Shown: piece after piece, positions 44,797-52,674 of the stretch
Numbering within the stretch: the stretch's first letter is position 1
Layout of the letters: each line of letters starts with the position of its first letter
Assembly: GCF_019913785.1 (NCBI RefSeq)
Contig: NZ_JAIOHK010000055.1
Coordinates: forward strand, 186,001-250,000
Length of the DNA: 64,000 nucleotides
DNA from: Altibacter sp.
Lineage (GTDB): Bacteria; Bacteroidota; Bacteroidia; Flavobacteriales; Flavobacteriaceae
Direction of reading: 5' to 3'
The notes under the pieces: generated by a model
Database searches by the model: none
Told to the model about the DNA's origin: nothing
Seen by the model: only the letters and a program-made list of their open reading frames with translations
Translations under genes and position numbers: made by a program

Positions 44797-47700
44797 TTAT
44801 TCTTTGATAAAACGTTCAACGAATTTTTCATCTCCCGCATGAACCATGATTATGTATACGCCACTATCCAGTGTTGACACATCAACACGGTTGGTGAACG
44901 CACCTTTTGAAACTATTTGTCCAATAAGGTTATAAATTACATAATCGGTAGCTTCTGCTTCCAAGACTTCAACATGTAAGACAGCGCCTTCTACCGGATT
45001 AGGATAGATACTGAATACACCTTTTGACCTAGCTGAAGTATCGCCACCCATGATTCCTTGTATTGGATTACCACCGCCAATAACAACGATATAATCTTCT
45101 ACCTCACCGTAGGTAAAGGATTCACAAGCGGTTGGAATTCCATTGTATTTCATGGAAACCCGCATTCTTGTCGGTCCTGCCGAAGCACCTGTTGGGACTC
45201 CAAAGCTTCCAGATACCGAAGTAGCTGTTGTAGCCGATCTTGAATAAACCAATTCGTTGGCATCTCCAAAATCACCGTCACGGTTGAAATCAACCCATAC
45301 CGCATAGGCTTCCGGATAAACGGTTCCTGTCCAAGCCGGAGTAATGGTAATGGTATTACTTGCTCCCAAATTGGTGGATAACGACGTATAATTTCCATAT
45401 CCTCCCGGAGATGCGCCGGTAGCATTGTTGATGCTTCCAATCTGTACGCGTTGAATGTACTCATCGGAGGTGTTATTCCCGTTAGAAGCACAATATCCGG
45501 TGGGTGGATTTCCTCCGCCACCACCTGTAGAAAGGTTGATGTTATCAATAGCTATATCGGCTTGCCAGGTAGAACCTGTAAGTCGGTTAAATCGCAATTG
45601 AACACCTCCTCCAACATAGGCAGAAAGATCGATGCTGGCACTTAGCCAAGCATTTCCTTTGTTCCCGGTCTGACTCCATAAACTGGTCCAATTAGCACCA
45701 TTGTCACTACTTGCTTCCAAAGCAATACTTCCCATGTCACTGGCTCCATACATATGGTAGCTAAAGTTGAAAGTTGCTGCTGTTTCGGCAGATAGATTAA
45801 AACATGGCGAGTTTAAAATAGCCCGTTTGCTAGGATAGTTTGGTGAAGATGCTTCCACATAGACATACCATGATCCGGCAGCTCCTGTAGATGGCCCGGT
45901 ATTGCTGGATGGAGTACCTCCTGAATCACGTGTCCAGTTAATATCATCTGCCGTAGACTGTGTCCATGCACCAAAAGAGCTTTCAAAACTTTCTGTATAT
46001 GGAAAGGCAGCAATACCTCCGGTACAGCCACTTCCGCCACCGCCTCCGGTAGTAGTTACATTCACTGTATTACTATATCCCGAAAGGTTTCCGGCAGCAT
46101 CACGTGCCCGAACTCTAAATGAGTACGCAGTTGCCGCAGTTAATCCGGTTACTTGCGTGGAAGTTCCTCCAACGGTTCCAAGATTGGTACTTCCTTGATA
46201 TACATCGTATCCCGTAACACCTACATTATCTGTAGAAGCACTCCAAGAAAGATCAACGGTTGTATTTGTGATATTCGATGCGGCTAAATTTGCCGGTGTT
46301 GTAGGTGCTTCTGTATCGGGTGGTGAAGCTGTAGTAACATTTACCGTATTGCTATAGCCTGAAATATTTCCGGCAGCATCACGAGCTCGAACTCTGAATG
46401 AATAGGCCGTCAATGGTGTTAAGCCGGTAATTTGAGTCGACGTACCCGTAACGGTTCCTAGATTGGTGCTTCCTTGATACACGTCATAACCTGTTACTCC
46501 CACATTGTCCGTAGAAGCGTTCCAAGAAAGATCAACCGTCGTTTGAGTTACTCCTGAAGCCACAAGATTTGCCGGAACAGAAGGCGCCTGCGTATCGGGT
46601 GCCGATCCTCCCAAATTAACTGTGTAATCTTCCACTTCTCCGTAGGTAAACGATTCACACGCCGTTGGAATACCGTTGTATTTCATAGAAACCCGCATTC
46701 TGGTAGCAGTACCCACAGTTCCCGAAGGTACTGTAAACGAGCCACTGTTCGGAGTGTTAGTGGAAGCTGCTTTGGACCAAACGAGTTCGCCTGCATCCGA
46801 AAAATCACTATCTCCGTTATAATCTATCCAAACGGCATAACCTTCGGAATATACGGTACCTGTCCATGTTGGAGTTACCGTTATGGTATACTGCTGCCCT
46901 TCGGTTAAATCGGTTGAAATACTTGTAAAATCTGAATAGAATTGCGCACCTGAAGTATTGTTAATAGTATTCAGCTGAACTCTGCTAATATATTCATCGT
47001 TCACATTGGTACTCGCCGAAGCGCAGTAGTTCGAACCACCGCCACCGCCATAGGCAGCACCAACACCTACCGCATGCCAGGCGTTTGTAACAGCCTGTTC
47101 TTCGGCACCACCGGCGCCATACAGATCAACGGCAGCCTGAATGGCTCCTGTTCTCGCATTGGCAAAGGTAGAGTTTGAAGAAAGGTAATTGTTCAAGGTT
47201 CTGTAGGCAATCGCAGATGCTTTTGTCATTCCGATGCTGGAAACATTAAACGCATTTCCAATATCATTAGTCCCGGAACCCCCTACAACTGTAAGGTAGA
47301 ACCAGTAGTTTAAAACTCCTGAGTTGGTGTGTACACCACAGTAATCATTGTTCTGCGTTGGTGTACCACAATTCGGGTTTTGCCAATACGTACCGCCGTA
47401 GGTATCCGGTTGTCCCTGAGAAGTAGGATTGCTCATAGAGCGCAAAGCGGCCGAACCACTTCGTCTATCGATCTCATCTCCTATCAGCCATACTGCTGAA
47501 GTTGGATTGGTATCACTTCCATTCCCCTTGGCAAAATGCTCCACGGCAGCCCCCCAAATATCTGAGAATCCTTCATTTAGTGCCCCAGATTCTCTTTGAT
47601 AGGCCAGGTTTGCTGTGAATTCGGTTACGGCATGTCCAATTTCATGCGCTGCTACATCGATTGAAGTGAGTGCGTCGAAACCATTACAGCCTTCGCTAAC

Positions 47701-48876
47701 ACAGGATCCATCTCCATAAGACATCACCGATCCATTCCAAAATGCGTTGTTGTAATTATTGTCTACATGTACATAACTTCTAATTTGCGCACCTGCATTG
47801 TTGTAACTGTTTCGGTTGTGTTTTTGTTGCCAATAATCGTAGGTCATCATGGCGCCCCAATGTGCGTCCAAAGCGGCGTTATCCTTATCGGCATTGTTGT
47901 GCTCTGCTGAAGTCCAATTATTATCATTATCGGTGAATTGTGCATAGTTGTTCACATAGGGATACGAACCTCCAGGTGCCTGATTTAAGGCATCACGAGT
48001 ATACACTTTCCTTCCTGCATCCGATAGGATATAATTACTTCCACTCAGTGCTGTTTCTATAGTTCTCGATCCGCTATAACGAGTGGCTCCAGTACCACTC
48101 ACTAGGGCAAGGTAGTCTTCGTTGGCGATCCGTGCACAGTATTCCGCTTCGTTCTCTACAGTTACAAAGATCTCACCTACGTGTCCAAAAGTACTCGCGT
48201 GCTTGATAATGGCATTGTAAAATAAGGCCTGCCCGTTTTGAGCGTCAATATATAATATACCTCTACTCATTGGGTTGGTTGCGAACATATCAAATTTATA
48301 CGCCAATCTATAGGTGTTGATATCGGCCACATCGCGGCCACTGTTGAAGTCGGGAAGAATGACTAATTCACCTGTTGGCTTTTTATAATTATCCATTTCT
48401 TTGGCGGCCTCGGGGTATTCCCACATATAATTTTGGGCACCTATATGAGAGAGCGCTCTGTTAAACGCCTGGGTATTGCTAATCCCGGGACTTACGTTAA
48501 AATCTTCAATTGGATAGTATTCTGAACTTAAGGACTGAATTGCGCCATTTTTACTATGCACAATTAAGGTTCCAAATTCAACTTTCACACCATTGTAAAA
48601 CTGTTGTAGTTTTTGATGTGTGAATCCTAAATTGTCTTGTTCTTGTTTTACGGTTGCAAAGGAAGTTTGAGGGGAGGGATTTAATACTTCTTTGAACAAC
48701 TGTGAGGAATTTTGAAGTGTAAAATTCTGTGTTTCATCCAATACCAAAAGGCTGGGTGGCTTTTTTACATTCGTCTTTTCATCACTCTTGTTTTGGGCAA
48801 GGATGGTTGTTGTACCCACCATTAAAACAAGTGCTGAAAGTGAAAAAAGAAAAATCAATTTACTAATGTTTCTCAT
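44797..48876 (-). CDS. Large secreted M4-family metallopeptidase with FN3, GEVED and MAM domains, T9SS
   Basis: 1359 residues. Signal peptide (1-28); an FTP/PepSY-type propeptide (about 45-220). An M4 thermolysin-like catalytic domain has HEIGH at 411-415 and the third zinc ligand in NEGFSD at 434-439. After it come a GEVED domain, two nearly identical fibronectin type III domains, a MAM-like domain, a second GEVED domain and a T9SS type A sorting domain (YPNPVEGAVLHVEVLE..VERFIKE). It is an extracellular protease attached or released through T9SS. The FN3 pair is encoded by similar DNA at 46051-46600. Confidence 0.94.
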   Translation of the reverse strand: MRNISKLIFLFSLSALVLMVGTTTILAQNKSDEKTNVKKPPSLLVLDETQNFTLQNSSQLFKEVLNPSPQTSFATVKQEQDNLGFTHQKLQQFYNGVKVEFGTLIVHSKNGAIQSLSSEYYPIEDFNVSPGISNTQAFNRALSHIGAQNYMWEYPEAAKEMDNYKKPTGELVILPDFNSGRDVADINTYRLAYKFDMFATNPMSRGILYIDAQNGQALFYNAIIKHASTFGHVGEIFVTVENEAEYCARIANEDYLALVSGTGATRYSGSRTIETALSGSNYILSDAGRKVYTRDALNQAPGGSYPYVNNYAQFTDNDNNWTSAEHNNADKDNAALDAHWGAMMTYDYWQQKHNRNSYNNAGAQIRSYVHVDNNYNNAFWNGSVMSYGDGSCVSEGCNGFDALTSIDVAAHEIGHAVTEFTANLAYQRESGALNEGFSDIWGAAVEHFAKGNGSDTNPTSAVWLIGDEIDRRSGSAALRSMSNPTSQGQPDTYGGTYWQNPNCGTPTQNNDYCGVHTNSGVLNYWFYLTVVGGSGTNDIGNAFNVSSIGMTKASAIAYRTLNNYLSSNSTFANARTGAIQAAVDLYGAGGAEEQAVTNAWHAVGVGAAYGGGGGSNYCASASTNVNDEYISRVQLNTINNTSGAQFYSDFTSISTDLTEGQQYTITVTPTWTGTVYSEGYAVWIDYNGDSDFSDAGELVWSKAASTNTPNSGSFTVPSGTVGTATRMRVSMKYNGIPTACESFTYGEVEDYTVNLGGSAPDTQAPSVPANLVASGVTQTTVDLSWNASTDNVGVTGYDVYQGSTNLGTVTGTSTQITGLTPLTAYSFRVRARDAAGNISGYSNTVNVTTASPPDTEAPTTPANLAASNITNTTVDLSWSASTDNVGVTGYDVYQGSTNLGTVGGTSTQVTGLTAATAYSFRVRARDAAGNLSGYSNTVNVTTTGGGGGSGCTGGIAAFPYTESFESSFGAWTQSTADDINWTRDSGGTPSSNTGPSTGAAGSWYVYVEASSPNYPSKRAILNSPCFNLSAETAATFNFSYHMYGASDMGSIALEASSDNGANWTSLWSQTGNKGNAWLSASIDLSAYVGGGVQLRFNRLTGSTWQADIAIDNINLSTGGGGGNPPTGYCASNGNNTSDEYIQRVQIGSINNATGASPGGYGNYTSLSTNLGASNTITITPAWTGTVYPEAYAVWVDFNRDGDFGDANELVYSRSATTATSVSGSFGVPTGASAGPTRMRVSMKYNGIPTACESFTYGEVEDYIVVIGGGNPIQGIMGGDTSARSKGVFSIYPNPVEGAVLHVEVLEAEATDYVIYNLIGQIVSKGAFTNRVDVSTLDSGVYIIMVHAGDEKFVERFIKE
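46051..46600 (-). repeat. Tandem FN3 repeat within the metallopeptidase gene
   Basis: Two neighbouring units of about 270 bp encode near-identical FN3 domains. The shared stretch VGVTGYDVYQGSTNLGTV and the end FRVRARDAAGN..SGYSNTVNVTT differ at only a few residues. It suggests a recent internal duplication. Confidence 0.8.
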
Positions 48877-48880
48877 AAGG

Positions 48881-48911
48881 AATTAGTGTTTAGGTTAATA
48901 ATTAGTGTTTA
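48881..48911. repeat. Direct repeat upstream of the metallopeptidase
   Basis: AATTAGTGTTTA occurs at 48881-48892 and 48900-48911, 19 bp apart start to start and just upstream of the ATG at 48876. Confidence 0.7.
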
Positions 48912-48925
48912 TTTTTAATTTTCGC

Positions 48926-48947
48926 CATTAAAAGAACATTTTTAATG
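48926..48947. promoter_or_regulatory. Inverted repeat upstream of the metallopeptidase
   Basis: CATTAAAA at 48926-48933 and TTTTAATG at 48940-48947, 50 bp upstream of the ATG. No U tract, so it is more likely an operator than a terminator. Confidence 0.4.
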
Positions 48948-49082
48948 CGAATAATAAAATTTTTTTCGATGAACGACATTAAGAATTTATTAACAATTAT
49001 ATTCCTACAAAGCAGTCTTACTTTTTAATTCCCAGTGTTTTAGTAGATTAAAGAATTTTTAAGAAAGAATCGGACAATTTGC

Positions 49083-49090
49083 TACCTTTG
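49083..49090 (+). promoter_or_regulatory. -7 element of the fused ABC ATPase gene
   Basis: TACCTTTG, 5 bp before the ATG at 49096; a leaderless or near-leaderless mRNA. Confidence 0.6.
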
Positions 49091-49095
49091 AAATT

Positions 49096-50784
49096 ATGTC
49101 AGAAAAAACGCTGCTCGCAGTAAAAAACCTCTCTATTTCCTTCGGAAAAAAGAAAAAAAAGGTCGAAGTAATTCACGAAATTTCCTTTTCTGTCGCTGAA
49201 AATGAAATACTTGGCATTGTTGGAGAGTCGGGTTCGGGCAAATCGGTTACTTCATTGGCCTTACTGGGATTGCTTCCGAAGAAAACAGCGTTGGTATCGG
49301 GTGAAATTCTCTTTGAAGAAAAAAATCTCTTAAAGGAACATGAGAAAACGCTTCGAAACTTCCGCGGCAACGAAATTGCCATGATCTTTCAAGAGCCCAT
49401 GAGTGCTCTAAACCCTTCATTGAGTTGTGGATTTCAGGTTTCAGAAATTTTACAGCATCACAAAAAAGTATCTCCTTCCGAAGCAAAAAAAGAAACTATT
49501 TCCCTATTTGAAAAAGTTAAACTGCCACGCCCTCGAGAGATCTATAACAGCTATCCCCACCAAATAAGTGGCGGACAAATGCAACGTGTTATGATAGCCA
49601 TGGCCATTGCCTGCAAACCCAAACTCCTAATCGCCGATGAGCCTACTACTGCCTTGGATGTTACGGTACAAAAAGAGATTCTACAGCTGTTGAAGGAGCT
49701 TCAGAAAGAAACGAAGATGAGTATGGTTTTTATTTCACACGATCTGGGTTTGGTCTCCGAGATCGCCGATCGGGTTGCGGTGATGTACCAAGGCGAGATC
49801 GTGGAAGTAGGAAGTGTTTTTCAAATTTTTAAAACACCAAAAAATGAGTATACCAAAGCCTTGTTGGCTTCTCGCCCTAGCCTGGATGTGCGTTTTGAAA
49901 AATTACCCACCATCGCATCACTGGCCGATAAAAGCTTTGTCCCAAAAGTAGTAAGTGCGCAGCAACGGGCGCTTCGGCATAAAAAAATATATACACGCGC
50001 TCCCTTGTTGCAGGTACTCAATCTAGAAAAAGAATATTATAGCAATGCGGGTTTGTTTCAGAAAAAAAGCGTCATTAAAGCAGTTGACCAGGTGAGTTTT
50101 AATGTTTTTGAAGGCGAAACTTTAGGCTTGGTAGGTGAATCGGGTTGTGGCAAATCTACCTTGGGGAAAGCGATACTTCAGCTCGAAAAGGCAACTGCCG
50201 GCAGTATAAAATATTATGGAAAAGAACTGACTAAGTTATCGGCTTCTGAAATTAGAAAACTTCGAAAAGAGATCCAGCTGATATTCCAAGATCCGTACTC
50301 CTCGTTGAACCCAAGACTCCTTATTGGGGAAGCACTAATAGAGCCGATGGAGGTTCACCATATATTGAATTCAAAAAAGAAGCGAAGGGAACGGGTTTTA
50401 CAATTATTGGATCGGGTAGGCCTGGACGAAAGTTTTTATTACCGTTATCCTCACGAACTGTCCGGCGGACAGCGACAACGTGTGGGTATTGCCCGAACCA
50501 TCGCCATGGAACCCAAATTGGTCATCTGTGACGAATCTGTTTCGGCATTAGACATTTCGGTTCAAGCACAGGTGTTAAATTTACTGAATGAGTTAAAAGA
50601 CGATTTTGGTTTTACCTATATCTTTATTTCACATGATCTTGCCGTGGTAAAATACATGGCAGACCAGTTATTGGTGATGAAGGACGGAAAAACGGAAGAA
50701 TTAGGAGATGCCGATGAAATCTATGCCAATCCAACAAAAGCATATACAAAGCGGCTTATCGACGCGATTCCGAAGGGGCTATAA
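49096..50784 (+). CDS. Fused dipeptide/oligopeptide ABC transporter ATPase (DppDF-like)
   Basis: 562 residues with two complete ATPase modules. Module 1: Walker A at 43-50 (GESGSGKS), signature ISGGQMQRV, Walker [13 protein letters not shown]. Module 2: [22 protein letters not shown] and [12 protein letters not shown]. Each has the C-terminal oligopeptide-transporter region ([10 protein letters not shown].., [10 protein letters not shown]..). No permease or binding-protein gene is adjacent, so the partners are elsewhere. In flavobacteria it is a common stand-alone form. Confidence 0.94.
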   Translation: MSEKTLLAVKNLSISFGKKKKKVEVIHEISFSVAENEILGIVGESGSGKSVTSLALLGLLPKKTALVSGEILFEEKNLLKEHEKTLRNFRGNEIAMIFQEPMSALNPSLSCGFQVSEILQHHKKVSPSEAKKETISLFEKVKLPRPREIYNSYPHQISGGQMQRVMIAMAIACKPKLLIADEPTTALDVTVQKEILQLLKELQKETKMSMVFISHDLGLVSEIADRVAVMYQGEIVEVGSVFQIFKTPKNEYTKALLASRPSLDVRFEKLPTIASLADKSFVPKVVSAQQRALRHKKIYTRAPLLQVLNLEKEYYSNAGLFQKKSVIKAVDQVSFNVFEGETLGLVGESGCGKSTLGKAILQLEKATAGSIKYYGKELTKLSASEIRKLRKEIQLIFQDPYSSLNPRLLIGEALIEPMEVHHILNSKKKRRERVLQLLDRVGLDESFYYRYPHELSGGQRQRVGIARTIAMEPKLVICDESVSALDISVQAQVLNLLNELKDDFGFTYIFISHDLAVVKYMADQLLVMKDGKTEELGDADEIYANPTKAYTKRLIDAIPKGL

Positions 50785-50819
50785 AAAAAGTCCCGTTCTA
50801 ACCTCACAAAGAACGGGAC
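50783..50819 (-). terminator. Minus-strand terminator with no annotated gene upstream of it
   Basis: GTCCCGTTCT at 50790-50799 pairs with AGAACGGGAC at 50810-50819 (10 bp, 10-base loop). The A run at 50783-50789 becomes a T7 run on the minus strand only, while on the plus strand nothing like a T run follows. It overlaps the ABC gene stop. It must serve a transcript coming from the right, which points to a small gene at 50820-51100. Confidence 0.75.
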
Positions 50820-50870
50820 CAACTATTTGAATCATGAATGATTCGGGGGTAATGTACTCTCTGAAAAAAA

Positions 50871-50960
50871 TTACATCAATAGAAAAACTTTTTTCGCAAC
50901 ATACAATACGTTTCTTAATAGTCGCATTGTATTTTTAACCGATTTAATAAGAACTTGCAT
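50871..50960 (-). CDS. Possible 29-residue peptide gene (or sRNA)
   Basis: ATG at 50960, stop at 50871-50873. The peptide MQVLIKSVKNTMRLLRNVLYVAKKVFLLM is cationic and could form an amphipathic helix or a short membrane helix. It is followed 52 bp later by a strong minus-strand terminator. The scoB terminator at 51107-51132 stops transcripts from the right, so this unit would need its own promoter between 50961 and 51106; I saw no clear TAnnTTTG on that strand. The transcript may instead be a noncoding RNA. Confidence 0.4.
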   Translation of the reverse strand: MQVLIKSVKNTMRLLRNVLYVAKKVFLLM

Positions 50961-51084
50961 AGTAGGTTGGTTTATTTTATTTGGGACTGCTAATATGTAA
51001 ACATTTTCAGTAAAATACGTTAAAAAGCATATTTATTCGATGAAATACGTGTTTTTTTAACTATTCAAATATAATTTTAGGATT

Positions 51085-51102
51085 TTTCCTACGTATAGGA
51101 AA
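51085..51102. other. Palindrome TTTCCTA-CGTA-TAGGAAA
   Basis: 7-bp arms around CGTA, next to the scoB terminator. It may add to termination or be a binding site for the small transcription unit to its left. The rest of 50820-51084 is A/T rich and holds nothing else recognised. Confidence 0.5.
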
Positions 51103-51106
51103 TAAA

Positions 51107-51132
51107 AAAACCAATGTTTTTACATTGGTTTT
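51107..51132 (-). terminator. Terminator of scoAB
   Basis: AAAACCAATGT/ACATTGGTTTT arms of 11 bp with loop TTTT, followed on the minus strand by T7 and located 18 bp after the scoB stop. The flanking A and T runs allow it to work both ways. Confidence 0.9.
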
Positions 51133-51150
51133 GGGAAGAATTTTATAAGA

Positions 51151-51807
51151 CTAGAGGGTCATTTCAGGGATTTCTCCCTCTATAATCAGGTTGCCTTCGG
51201 TGGCCGCTTGTATGGTTTCCACCGAAACGCCCGGGGCTCGCTCCAAGAGTTTAAACTTACCATTGGCAATCTCCAAGACGGCAAGGTCGGTGACGATCTT
51301 CTTCACACAATTCACTCCGGTTAACGGCAGTGTACACTCCTTTAAAATTTTTGATTCTCCTGCACGATTGGTGTGCATCATAGCGACAATAATATTTTCG
51401 GCTGAAGCCACCAGATCCATCGCTCCACCCATCCCCTTGACCATCTTTCCGGGAATCTTCCAATTGGCTATATCGCCGTTTTGCGATACTTCCATGGCTC
51501 CCAAGATGGTTAGATCAACATGCTGACCGCGAATCATGGAAAAACTCATCGCTGAATCGAAAAACGAAGCTCCGGGTAAGGCTGTAATGGTTTGCTTTCC
51601 CGCGTTGATAAGATCCGGGTCTTCCTCCCCTTCAAAGGGAAATGGCCCCATTCCTAAAATTCCGTTCTCACTTTGAAATTCGACATTAATATCGCTACGC
51701 ACAAAATTAGCCACCAAGGTTGGGATTCCTATGCCCAGGTTCACATAGTAGCCATCTTTCACTTCTTTTGCGATGCGCTGTGCAATTTGTTCTTTAGTTA
51801 ATCCCAT
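51151..51807 (-). CDS. scoB: 3-oxoacid CoA-transferase subunit B
   Basis: Transfers CoA between succinyl-CoA and acetoacetate, for ketone-body or branched-chain breakdown. 218 residues. The catalytic Glu is in the conserved EFQSENGILGMGPFP (SENG motif). The gene begins 1 bp overlapping the scoA stop and is the second gene of the pair; its terminator follows. Confidence 0.95.
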   Translation of the reverse strand: MGLTKEQIAQRIAKEVKDGYYVNLGIGIPTLVANFVRSDINVEFQSENGILGMGPFPFEGEEDPDLINAGKQTITALPGASFFDSAMSFSMIRGQHVDLTILGAMEVSQNGDIANWKIPGKMVKGMGGAMDLVASAENIIVAMMHTNRAGESKILKECTLPLTGVNCVKKIVTDLAVLEIANGKFKLLERAPGVSVETIQAATEGNLIIEGEIPEMTL

Positions 51808-52508
51808 TAGTTTCTCTGTCTTACAGTTAGTTGTTCAATTCTCTTTTCGTATTTAGCTCCTTGGAAAATACGTTGTACAAAAATTCCGGGAATATGAATA
51901 TGGTTTGGATCTAAAGTGCCTACCGGCACTAGTTCTTCCACTTCGGCCACCGTTATGGTAGCGGCGCCACACATATTCGGATTAAAATTTCTGGCGGTTC
52001 CCTTAAAAATAAGATTGCCGGCGGCATCCCCTTTCCATGCCTTTACAAAGGCAAAATCTGCCTTAAAGGCCACTTCCAAAATATGCATCTTTCCATTGAA
52101 CTCGCGTGATTCCTTTCCTTCACCCACTTCGGTCCCATACCCGGCAGGGGTATAAAAGGCCGGAATCCCGCTTTGGGCAGCTTGACAACGCTGTGCCAAA
52201 GTTCCTTGCGGAATTAATTCAACATCCAACTCGCCACTCAGCATTTGTCGCTCAAATTCGGCATTCTCCCCTACGTAGGAAGAGATCATTTTTTTTATCT
52301 GGTGTTTCTGAAGCAATTGCCCCAGTCCGAAATTGTCCACTCCGGCATTATTCGAAATACACGTCACCCCTTGTACATTGCGGCGTACCAATTCGGCTAT
52401 CGCATTTTCGGGGATGCCGCTCAATCCAAATCCACCTAGCATAAAGGTCATGCCATCTTTTACGCCTTCACAGGCTTCGGAAACGTTAGAAACTGTTTTA
52501 TTGATCAT
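51807..52508 (-). CDS. scoA: 3-oxoacid CoA-transferase subunit A
   Basis: 233 residues; forms the heterodimer with ScoB. The N-terminal glycine-rich CoA-binding segment [15 protein letters not shown] and the [25 protein letters not shown] region are typical of the alpha subunit. Starts with ATG at 52508. A gap of 166 bp separates it from PBP1A; only the PBP1A terminator was recognised there. Confidence 0.95.
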   Translation of the reverse strand: MINKTVSNVSEACEGVKDGMTFMLGGFGLSGIPENAIAELVRRNVQGVTCISNNAGVDNFGLGQLLQKHQIKKMISSYVGENAEFERQMLSGELDVELIPQGTLAQRCQAAQSGIPAFYTPAGYGTEVGEGKESREFNGKMHILEVAFKADFAFVKAWKGDAAGNLIFKGTARNFNPNMCGAATITVAEVEELVPVGTLDPNHIHIPGIFVQRIFQGAKYEKRIEQLTVRQRN

Positions 52509-52636
52509 AGAATATTCTTTTCTGAAGGCCCCATTTGTTATATTAAATTCGGGCTATTTATGTCACGGGGTTATACGTTTATAAAAATACTGAATTTGCT
52601 TTAGAATTACTTCCGAAGCAAATTCATTTTAAAAAT

Positions 52637-52660
52637 AAACCCGAGGTAACCATCGGGTTT
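52637..52660 (-). terminator. Terminator after the PBP1A gene
   Basis: AAACCCGA (52637-52644) and TCGGGTTT (52653-52660) form an 8-bp stem; on the minus strand TTTATTTTTAAAAT follows. Confidence 0.8.
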
Positions 52661-52674
52661 AGCAATTTTCTCTA

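Noticed and set aside
45058-48876. Frameshift or pseudogene in the metallopeptidase
   Set aside because: The frame is open for 1359 codons with intact zinc motifs and sorting domain; repeats explain the unusual length.
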